Positions 29,610-37,821 of a stretch of 64,000 nt of DNA are shown here, piece by piece. The first letter of the stretch is position 1. Every line of letters begins with the position of its first letter. The notes under the pieces are model-generated. The model did no database searches. It saw only the letters and a program-made list of their open reading frames with translations, and had not been told where the DNA came from. The DNA is from Candidatus Zixiibacteriota bacterium (GTDB lineage Bacteria > Zixibacteria > MSB-5A5 > GN15 > PGXB01), in assembly GCA_016933695.1 (NCBI GenBank), contig JAFGAL010000001.1:124001-188000 (forward strand), written 5' to 3'. Made by a program: the position numbers and the translations under genes.

Positions 29610-30386
29610 ATGAAATTTCCATGTATTGTGTTTTTCGCTATCATTTTCGCAACAGCGGTATCGGCAGAAATTCACACCGAAACCGTTGAATACCATCACG
29701 GTGATATTGTTCTTGAGGGATATCTGGCGTACGACGACGCGCTATCCGGCAAACGTCCCGGGGTGCTGGTCATTCATGAATGGACCGGTATCAATGATTA
29801 CACCAAATCGCGGGTCCGGCAGTTGGCCGAGCTTGGCTATATTGTCTTCGCGGGAGACATTTACGGCAAAGGAATTCGTCCGCAAACCAGCGAAGACGCC
29901 GCGCGGCAGGCTACGATCTACCGTTCCGACCGCGCTTTGATGCGCGCACGGGCCAAAGCCGGGCTGGACTGGCTGAAAAACCATGACCTGACCGATCCGC
30001 ATCGGACTGCGGCCATCGGCTATTGTTTCGGCGGCGGAACAGTGCTGGAATTGGCGCGTTCCGGAGCGGAACTGGGCGGTGTGGTCAGTTTTCACGGGAA
30101 TCTGGATACGCCCGATCCCATCGATGCCAAACAGATCAAGGCCAAGGTGTTAGTGTTACACGGTGCCGATGATCCCCACGTATCAGAGGAGCAGATAGCG
30201 GCGTTTTTCGAAGAGATGCGTGCGGCGGGAGTCGACTGGCAGATGGTATTTTACGGTGGTGCGGTGCACAGTTTCACCAATCCCGGGTCGGGGGATGATC
30301 CGTCGCGGGGTGTCGCTTACAATACAAACGCCGATCGGCGGTCATGGGAGGCAATGAAAGGCTTTTTCGCCGAGTTGTTCGAATAG
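29610..30386 (+). CDS. Secreted dienelactone hydrolase family protein
   Basis: Signal peptide MKFPCIVFFAIIFATAVSA; GYCFGGGTVLELA nucleophile motif; HGADDPHV; VHSFTNPGS. Start refined to ATG 29610. Confidence 0.9.
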   Translation: MKFPCIVFFAIIFATAVSAEIHTETVEYHHGDIVLEGYLAYDDALSGKRPGVLVIHEWTGINDYTKSRVRQLAELGYIVFAGDIYGKGIRPQTSEDAARQATIYRSDRALMRARAKAGLDWLKNHDLTDPHRTAAIGYCFGGGTVLELARSGAELGGVVSFHGNLDTPDPIDAKQIKAKVLVLHGADDPHVSEEQIAAFFEEMRAAGVDWQMVFYGGAVHSFTNPGSGDDPSRGVAYNTNADRRSWEAMKGFFAELFE

Positions 30387-30390
30387 GCGG

Positions 30391-30657
30391 CTATTTACCG
30401 CGTCCCCCGGTTTTTTTGCCGGAGAGCGAGACAATCAACAGGCCGAGGACGAATCCGATCAGCAGAGTCAGCGGAAACAACAACGCCTGTGACATACTCA
30501 GATGCCAGAACAGAAAGTGCAGGGTGACAACCTGCGTGTTCTGCAGGAGAATAATCACCGCCAAAACGGCAATGATGACGATGATCGCTTTCTTGACGCC
30601 TCCCATACCCTGGGGGCCGCCATTCGATTGACCGGAATTTGCCATAGGACTTGCCAT
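30391..30657 (-). CDS. LapA-like (lipopolysaccharide assembly protein A domain) membrane protein
   Basis: VAVIILLQNTQVVTLHFLFWHLSMSQALLFPLTLLIGFVLGLLI: two TM segments with LapA/DUF1049-like pattern. Confidence 0.75.
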   Translation of the reverse strand: MASPMANSGQSNGGPQGMGGVKKAIIVIIAVLAVIILLQNTQVVTLHFLFWHLSMSQALLFPLTLLIGFVLGLLIVSLSGKKTGGRGK

Positions 30658-30662
30658 ATCTT

Positions 30663-31574
30663 TTACGGTTTGATCTCTTCGTTCGTTTTCAGGGGTACGG
30701 GAAGCGGAGAGCGAAGATGTACATCCCTCTGCGGAAACGGTATCTCGATACCGTACTGACGGAATTTCCCGACAATGGCCTGATTGATCTCGGAACGCAC
30801 CAGATAATACCGCTTGGGGCTGTCAATCCATACCCGCAGACGCATGTTCCACGACGAGTCGCCAAATTCCATCAACAGCACGTCGGGCGCGGGCGTTTTG
30901 AGGGCTTCCCGATGTTCATCCGCGGCCTCACGCAGGGCTTTCAGGACGGTTTCAAGATCGGATGCATAGGACACTCCCACGTCGATATCCAGCCGGATTT
31001 TGCTGTCGCCGTGCGACCAGTTGGTCACTCGCTCCGAAATAAACTCGGCGTTGGGAACAATGATGGTGATATTATTCAGCGTCCTGATCGTAGTCGAGCG
31101 CATATTGATTGCCATCACGTTGCCTTCGGTCCCGCCGACTGTTACCCGGTCACCGACTCGGATCGGCTGTTCGAACAGAAGAATCAAACCGGCGATGAAA
31201 TTCGACGTGATATTCTGCAAGCCGAATCCAATCCCGACCGACAGCAGGCCGAAAATCACCGCCAACCCGCCCAGGTCGATGCCCACGAATTGAAATGCGA
31301 ACAGCGTTCCGACAATCATCACCAGATAATGCCCGATCCGCACCATGCGGTAACTGGTGCTGTCGTCGATCGCAAAACGATTCAGGATACGCCTCAGGAC
31401 TATGCGATTAACAATGCGCGAAATCAGCAGAAAGACCAGCAGGACAATAATGAACATGAGCAGTGACGACACGGTTACCGGTGTTTGATTCAATTCGAAC
31501 AGCCGATAGTGCAAAACACTGCTGAGCAGATCAAATGCTTCCGAAAGCGATGCGGGAACCGTCATGACGCCCAT
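30663..31574 (-). CDS. Mechanosensitive ion channel, MscS family
   Basis: SVGIGFGLQNITSNFIAGLILLFEQPIRVGDRVTVGGTEGNVMAINMRSTTIRTLNNITIIVPNAEF. Confidence 0.95.
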   Translation of the reverse strand: MGVMTVPASLSEAFDLLSSVLHYRLFELNQTPVTVSSLLMFIIVLLVFLLISRIVNRIVLRRILNRFAIDDSTSYRMVRIGHYLVMIVGTLFAFQFVGIDLGGLAVIFGLLSVGIGFGLQNITSNFIAGLILLFEQPIRVGDRVTVGGTEGNVMAINMRSTTIRTLNNITIIVPNAEFISERVTNWSHGDSKIRLDIDVGVSYASDLETVLKALREAADEHREALKTPAPDVLLMEFGDSSWNMRLRVWIDSPKRYYLVRSEINQAIVGKFRQYGIEIPFPQRDVHLRSPLPVPLKTNEEIKP

Positions 31575-31682
31575 CTTTCAACAAAGGGACCCCTGTTGTT
31601 CTGATGGTATCATACCACTGGTGAGAGTTCAACAAAAAACTGCTACATGAGAACCGCCGTTTCCGCGAACTGGAATGAACGA

Positions 31683-32753
31683 TTAAACCGAGGCGGGACT
31701 GGAAACCTGTTTTTTTACATCATACATGGCGCGATCGGCCCGGTCGATCAGAATGTCCATGTCATCAAACATATCCGGCCCGGTCTGCACAATACCGATA
31801 CTCAACGAAAACGCGGCAAAGCGTCTGGTGAAGTCTTTTTGGATGCGGTCGCAATACCGGGCGGCTTCGGACTCGGCGGTGTTGGGCAGGATCACGCAAA
31901 ACTCATCGCCGCCGAAACGACAGGGAATATCGGTCTCCCGCGACAGCGAAAGCAAAATCGCCCCGATATTGCGAAGCACGTCGTCGCCCTTCTGGTGACC
32001 GAAGGCATCATTGATATGCTTGAATCGATCGACATCGAAATACACCAGACTCAACGGTGTTTTATTGCGCTCCGCCAGCGCCAGGTCACGGCGGAGAAAT
32101 TCCTGAAACGAACGTTTGTTATACAGCCCGGTCAACCCGTCGCGACGGGACAACTCCTCGAGTTCGCGCGTGCGTTCGGCGACTTTTTTCTCGAGATGGC
32201 GCGCGTATCCCTCGGTTTTTTCCCTGGCGATTTCGACCTGGGACATCAAACTGCGAATGTACGCATCGATTACCAGTTGCGTGTCGAAATGGAGGATTTT
32301 CTCCAGCGCGGCAAATAGTTCATCGCGTCCGGAGTCCTCTTCGACAAACCGCTCCAGATGGTTTTGCAAAATGGTCTTGAGATTCCATACCGCGGTGAGA
32401 TACTGATTCGATTCGACGCCGATCCGCCGATGCACCATCCCCACCCGCAAACGATTGTTGACATAGGCCGCGTCGTAAAACCCGCCGAACAATTCCACCA
32501 GATATTGTTTCATGGTTCTATGCATGCGGCGCAGCGTGTCGGCGTCGCCGATCAACACCGCCATGTCATCATTGGCGGCGAGAACATCATAAAACGCCGC
32601 GGCGATCCGCTCGGTATTCTGACGGATGAATTCCTTGCATCCGGCAAGCAGTTCGACATCACGGGCGGTAATGCCAAGCAGTCGTTTGCGGCGGTCGATA
32701 TCGAGTTCATCGATCCGCATCTGTTCCATCAGGGTCTGGTCAAGCAGTCGCAT
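31683..32753 (-). CDS. Diguanylate cyclase with N-terminal globin-coupled sensor domain
   Basis: Globin-like VNNRLRVGMVHRRIGVESNQYLTAVWNL (putative proximal His); GGDEF motif FGGDEF; RETD I-site 5 aa upstream. Start at 32753 favoured (GGGAG RBS) over GTG 32849. Confidence 0.88.
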   Translation of the reverse strand: MRLLDQTLMEQMRIDELDIDRRKRLLGITARDVELLAGCKEFIRQNTERIAAAFYDVLAANDDMAVLIGDADTLRRMHRTMKQYLVELFGGFYDAAYVNNRLRVGMVHRRIGVESNQYLTAVWNLKTILQNHLERFVEEDSGRDELFAALEKILHFDTQLVIDAYIRSLMSQVEIAREKTEGYARHLEKKVAERTRELEELSRRDGLTGLYNKRSFQEFLRRDLALAERNKTPLSLVYFDVDRFKHINDAFGHQKGDDVLRNIGAILLSLSRETDIPCRFGGDEFCVILPNTAESEAARYCDRIQKDFTRRFAAFSLSIGIVQTGPDMFDDMDILIDRADRAMYDVKKQVSSPASV

Positions 32754-32890
32754 TTCCGTCTCCCATGCGGCAATTGCGGTTATTGGCAACACATCCAAGG
32801 CGGGTTTTTCCGCGAAAGACACGAGCCTTACCGTTGTTTTTCGGTTCACCGCGCGATTTATTAAGGCCAGGATGGGCCGATATCATCCAT

Positions 32891-32920
32891 AAAAAACGGC
32901 CGCTCGTCGTGAGCGGCCGT
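32891..32920 (-). terminator. Terminator for the porin gene
   Basis: Minus strand ACGGCCGCTC-acgac-GAGCGGCCGT followed by a T tract. Confidence 0.85.
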
Positions 32921-32945
32921 CTTGGCATATCGATGCCGAAAGGAA

Positions 32946-35177
32946 TTAGAAATCGAATTGAATGCCTGTGCGAATTATGAACAACGAACCCGATTCGATC
33001 CCATAGACATATCCCTGATTGTCGGTCAGGTCGGCGTAATCGGCATCGGCCGTCAGCCGCACCCCCGGCGAAACCTCATAGGCGATGCCCAAAGAGAACT
33101 GGATCAGTTCATAGTCCAGATCGGAATAATCCGGCATTTCGGTAAACTCGAATTTCTCCGGATCGTTGCCGATTTCGCCCGGGAACACCGGATCGGCGGA
33201 GATTCGATCGGAAACATCGGGCATGGTAACCGACTTATATTCGGCAGTGGACTTGTTGTAGCCGATCGTCCCGACCAGGCGGACTTTCGGATCAGGCATG
33301 AAACTGGCGGTAAAATACACATTGTGCGCGTTCGACTCGTAGTCGGCCATGGTAAACTCGGAACCATAGTGCCGCGCTTCCGGACCGTCACCACCGGTGA
33401 CGGTAGCAATGCCGGCCGCTCAGCCGTCGAACAGCGCCACGGCGACCGGTCCCCGGGATTTATAATAACCGAACGTGTAGCCGGTCAGCACCGACCATTT
33501 CGGACTGGGATTCAGGGTCAGGTTGGCGTGGGGCCGCAGTGACAGATGTTTGACATCCAGCGAGTCCAGATCACCGTTCTTGTCATACTGCCCTTTCACA
33601 CCAAACATGATACTGGTCTTCATGGTCGGCCGATAAGTCGCACTGAACTCGAACATATGCGCATCGGTCGGTTGGGTCGTGATATTCTGATAGCGCAGGT
33701 TTTCGCGCAGATAGTACGAGAACAGGTATCCGGTGAACGTTCCGCCCGGAGTCACATCCGGTTCCATAATATCCCGCCCGGCCGCCTCAAACAGGCCGCG
33801 GAACGAACGGAAGGGAGCGGAGGTTTTCTCGAACCGGTACTTGATCATGTTCGAGTACCGCAGTCCCTTGCGATAGCGGATTTTGGCCTGACCGTAGAAT
33901 TTGTCGGTCTTATAATGCTCGTCGATCGTTGGGTAGTCGTACCGGTCGACATGATTGTACCCCGCCATCACGCTTACCGTCGTTTGTGGTGAAACCCGTG
34001 AGATCACCTCGGCGGATGCTTTCGCGTCGGCCCGATCCAGAACGGAATACCGCACGAAATCGAAATTGGTAATCGCCGCTTCGGTATTGGTACCGTCCAT
34101 TCCCTCGCGATAGTCGGCCAGATCGATAAACGGATCGTCTGAGGTCAGCCGCGTTCCGGCGATTTTGGCGATCAGACGGGTTCGTTGCGCCAGCAGCATG
34201 GTATAACTGGCCGCACCGGTCCAGGCATCCGCCTCCAGATCGGTGCCCTTGTTTTTAGCGATACTGTAGCCGATCGAACTGGAAAACCGTCCCTTGCCGA
34301 TATCCCCCTTGAACCGCAGTTTGTGGGACATCTTCTGCGTTTCGGGATAAGTGCCGTACGCCATCGTGGTGTCATCGTAATTCAACCGTGAGGCGAACTC
34401 ACTCTGACTTCCGCCGGTCATCGGATGCTGGGCGTTGTCGTAATACGCCGTGACATCCTCGGCCCTGGAGTCAAAATAGCGAAACCCGAACTGGTAGCCG
34501 ACCGTGAAATCGGAAACATCGGCCTGAATACCGGTCTGGAACTGATGCGTCTGCCGGTCGACATCCATCGTTTTCGACGTCAGATGACAGCTGAAGCAGT
34601 GGTTCGATGCGACTTTCTGTTCTTCGCCTTTCTTGAATATCGACCGATGCGCGACCATCATGCGGATATTGTTCTTCCGCGACAGCAGGATATCGACATC
34701 GGTGCCCGCCTCGAAACGATGCGTGTTATAATCCGCGCCGAGATCCTGAATTTCATGTGAAAGGATTTTTCCGCCGGGATCGCCGGCCGCGGTCATTTCG
34801 CGGGCCGCCATGTTCGCCAGCAAATCCTGACCATCCTGGCGGATCATCGAGCGGCAGTACGCCATGCCGCGGAAGCGATCGCCGAATATCCCGGTGATCA
34901 TCCCGTCGATATTTTTCTGATCGAAATAATGCCCGTCCACCGTGATCAACTTGTCGACGTCACGGTACTGATAGACCCCCTTGAATTCCGGCAGAAACTC
35001 GTCATTGCCGAGATTGTACTCACCGACTTTCTTGGCGTAATCAGTCAGGCTGGTATAATGCGAACCGACCCAGATCGAATAGTTCTGCACCGGTTCGCTG
35101 TCCCGGGCGCTCGCCGCAACGGTCATGACAACGAGGGCCGACAGGACACACAATGCAATCATGGACTTATGCTTCAT
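32946..35177 (-). CDS. MtrB/PioB-like decahaem-associated outer-membrane beta-barrel, interrupted by one in-frame UGA (candidate Sec) at 33420-33422
   Basis: ORFs 33420..35177 (585 aa) and 32946..33350 are in the same frame, with no other stop between them: ...YYKSRGPVAVALFDG[UGA]AAGIATVTGGDGPEARHYGSEFTMADYESNAHNVYFTASF... The terminal aromatic of a beta-barrel (GIQFDF*) exists only downstream of the UGA. Next to a DmsE-like decahaem gene. Confidence 0.75.
33380..33415 (-). promoter_or_regulatory. Putative bacterial SECIS-like element downstream of the in-frame UGA
   Basis: mRNA after UGA: GCGG CCGG CAUUGCU ACCGUCACC GGU GGUGACGGU CCGG; wait-free pairing is CCGG(5-8)/CCGG(37-40) lower stem and ACCGUCACC/GGUGACGGU upper stem with GGU loop, first loop G 25 nt after the UGA. 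Confidence 0.4.
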
Positions 35178-35186
35178 GCCTCCCTC

Positions 35187-36149
35187 CTATCTCGTTAAGG
35201 CGTTGCCGGACGTGGACAGGGCCTGCGACGGCAGATCCGATCCGTGAACTTCGGCATGACACTGCGTGCACTTGGTCAGCATGCCTTTCTTCCAGCCGTC
35301 GGTGGTGGACACGATCGTGCGGTCGTTGGCCTCCGTGGTCTCATCCAGACCGACGACCGTGGCGTGGAAGTGCATGGCGTGGCAGTTCAGGCACAGTGCC
35401 GGTTCCGATTGCACCAGCAGGTTGTCGGACACCGACCCGTGCGGGGTGTGGCAGATGGAGCAGTCCTCCATCACCGGGGCGTGTTCGTACACGAACGGCC
35501 CCTCTTTGTCGGCGTGACAGGTGAAACACATCTCGCGCCCGGTGTTGTCCTGCACCAGTCGCGCCTCGCCACCGTGGACACCGTGGCAGTCCAGACAGGA
35601 TAGTTTGCCCTCGCGGACGGGGTGATGCGACGGCATGAACGACTCCGCGCGGATGTCGGCATGGCAGGTGTAGCACAACTCCGGCGGCCGGTTTGCCATG
35701 GCCGCTTCGGGCGAGGCATGGATGGTGTGACAGCTGGAGCAATTCAGATCCGCGGCCTGATGATGCGAAAACGACCAGTCATCGAATTCCGGCGTATTGT
35801 GGCATCCCAGACACAGCGGGCTGTCCTCGAACTGGTCGGCGGTGGCCGGATTGGTAATCAATGCCGGATCGGCTTCCTCGATATGTGCCGAGCCGGGCCC
35901 GTGGCAGGATTCGCAGGACACGGCACCCCGCGAGTCGTCGGCCGCATACGCCAGTCCGTGGACGGTTTTTTGAAAGGCCTCCCCGATTTCATCGTGGCAA
36001 TCCAGACAGGTGGCGCTTCCGACAAAGGCCGCATCAGGCGGCGCCTTGCCGTCCGCCGGGATCGCGACCCAGGTCAGGAGGGCGATCACCAGCATACCCT
36101 GCAGGATTCCCGTGACAAGAGCGGGGTGTTTCTCTCCCATTCTCCTCAT
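35187..36149 (-). CDS. DmsE/MtrA-family periplasmic decahaem c-type cytochrome
   Basis: Ten CXXCH motifs counted (CLDCH, CESCH, CLGCH, CSSCH, CYTCH, CLDCH, CFTCH, CSICH, CLNCH, CTQCH). Start at ATG 36149 has a GGGGGA RBS; the ORF extends to 36176. Confidence 0.92.
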   Translation of the reverse strand: MRRMGEKHPALVTGILQGMLVIALLTWVAIPADGKAPPDAAFVGSATCLDCHDEIGEAFQKTVHGLAYAADDSRGAVSCESCHGPGSAHIEEADPALITNPATADQFEDSPLCLGCHNTPEFDDWSFSHHQAADLNCSSCHTIHASPEAAMANRPPELCYTCHADIRAESFMPSHHPVREGKLSCLDCHGVHGGEARLVQDNTGREMCFTCHADKEGPFVYEHAPVMEDCSICHTPHGSVSDNLLVQSEPALCLNCHAMHFHATVVGLDETTEANDRTIVSTTDGWKKGMLTKCTQCHAEVHGSDLPSQALSTSGNALTR

Positions 36150-36182
36150 ACATTCCCCCGAGCTATTTATATGCATTGGTTC

Positions 36183-36800
36183 TTACTTTTTATCCGACGG
36201 AATCATCAGGCCCCTGGCGAAAATCGGGATATTGTTATCCATCACGATATCCGGCGTGAATTTCTTGCCCTGCATGCGGTTCCAGAGACTTTGCCCCATC
36301 GTGCAATCCATTACCATGCCCACGAAACAGCGGGCGGTAATAATGGGATTCACCTTTCGTATTTGGCGTTGTTTGATCAGGCGCGCCAGGGCTTCTCCCA
36401 GAATTTTAATATACGGCGCCCGAACCATGGCGAACACTCTTCCCGACATGGTATGTCGTTCCAGAGATGAATAGAGAAGAAGCCGCGATAACTCCTTGTG
36501 ACCAAGATAGGTGTCAAAAATATGCTTCGCAACCGCAAAAAGCAGGACCTCGACATCATCGATTTTCGCCAGTTGCCGCTTGAGATCATCAAGGAGGACT
36601 TTGCTTTCCAGCGATTTCAACACCTCGTCATACAGTTTTTCCTTGCTGGCAAAATGACGATACAGCGCCGGTTCGGTAATGCCGCAGGCTTTGGCCAGCA
36701 TTTTGACTGTCATGCGGTCGAATCCGTACCGGGCGAACAGCGTGGTCGCCTTGGTGACGATTTGTTTCCGTCGCAAATCCGAGGCCAGGCGTTTACTCAT
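36183..36800 (-). CDS. TetR/AcrR family transcriptional regulator
   Basis: KATTLFARYGFDRMTVKMLAKACGITEPALYRHFASKEKLYDEV. Confidence 0.92.
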   Translation of the reverse strand: MSKRLASDLRRKQIVTKATTLFARYGFDRMTVKMLAKACGITEPALYRHFASKEKLYDEVLKSLESKVLLDDLKRQLAKIDDVEVLLFAVAKHIFDTYLGHKELSRLLLYSSLERHTMSGRVFAMVRAPYIKILGEALARLIKQRQIRKVNPIITARCFVGMVMDCTMGQSLWNRMQGKKFTPDIVMDNNIPIFARGLMIPSDKK

Positions 36801-36821
36801 GAATTTCGTTCCACCGGTATG

Positions 36822-36839
36822 TTAGTGATCATTAACTAA
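36822..36839. promoter_or_regulatory. Putative TetR operator (site 1)
   Basis: TTAGTGATCATTAACTAA, near-palindrome upstream of the TetR gene; matches the site at 40676 on the opposite strand. Confidence 0.45.
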
Positions 36840-37174
36840 CTTATTGCCAATAAACAGCCTTGTGAAATAAATGTCAAGCGGAAAAATGACAATGTCATGA
36901 CATTGCGACGAGGTTCCGTACAAAAAAGTACTGCCAGGTAATCAGTTACACCCGTTGACATTGTCAACATACGCGTGACGGCACCCCGGAAATTCGCAGA
37001 CCTGTCATCGAGATTCCGGTGTCTTTATTGCGCCATCACGGACATCTTGTATCTTTTTTCACGGTTTTTTAAAAAACCGTTGCCCTTTTCGGCGCCATAC
37101 TGTATACATACCGATGAAGGATTGCACACAATCATATTTGTTCATATTGCACGCGCGTAGCGCAAGGAGGAGAG

Positions 37175-37693
37175 ATGGCAAAGAGACTGTTTATGCTTCT
37201 GGTGCTGACCTGTTTTCTCGCGGCCATGGTGACACTTGCGGTGGCACAGGAGAAGAAGGCCGAGGAACCGAAACACGAGTATGTCGGTGACGACAAGTGC
37301 AAGATGTGCCACAAGAAAGACGGCGTTCATCCCTCATGGCTGGAAACCAAACACGCCAAAGCCTGGGAAAGCCTGAAGCCGGAAGATCAGAAAAAAGAGG
37401 AATGCGTCGGCTGTCATTCCACCGGCACCACCGCCAAGGGCGAACTGCTGACCGGGGTGCAGTGCGAAGTCTGCCACGGCCCGGGAAGCGACTACAAAAA
37501 AATGTCGATCATGAAAGACCGCGAGCAGGCGATTGCCAACGGCCTGTTGATCCCGGACGAAAAGACCTGCCTGCAGTGCCACAACGAGAAGGTGCCGGAA
37601 GAATTCCGCGCCAAGGAAAAGTTCGACTATGAGAGAATGAAGGCGACCGGCATTCATGTGCTGGCGACGAAGGAAGCCGAGGAAAAGAAATAG
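37175..37693 (+). CDS. Tetrahaem c-type cytochrome, cytochrome c554-like
   Basis: CKMCH, CVGCH, CEVCH, CLQCH; signal peptide MAKRLFMLLVLTCFLAAMVTLAVAQ. Confidence 0.88.
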   Translation: MAKRLFMLLVLTCFLAAMVTLAVAQEKKAEEPKHEYVGDDKCKMCHKKDGVHPSWLETKHAKAWESLKPEDQKKEECVGCHSTGTTAKGELLTGVQCEVCHGPGSDYKKMSIMKDREQAIANGLLIPDEKTCLQCHNEKVPEEFRAKEKFDYERMKATGIHVLATKEAEEKK

Positions 37694-37743
37694 GTCGGTT
37701 TTATGTCCCGTCACAAGGGACATGCCCTATAGAAGCGAACAAG

Positions 37744-37776
37744 ACCGGACGGTTGATCAACAGCCGTCCGGTTTTA
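37744..37776 (+). terminator. Rho-independent terminator
   Basis: ACCGGACGG...CCGTCCGGT-TTTAT. Confidence 0.8.
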
Positions 37777-37821
37777 TATGGGGACAATCATTGTGGCCGC
37801 GGCATTTAACCTGCAAAGGCA

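Noticed and set aside
32946-33420. Porin split as a frameshift or two separate genes
   Set aside because: The two ORFs are in exactly the same frame, separated by one TGA with open codons on both sides. The first internal ATG has no obvious RBS, so a single interrupted gene is more likely than a frameshift or two genes. Nonsense mutation or sequence error is still possible.
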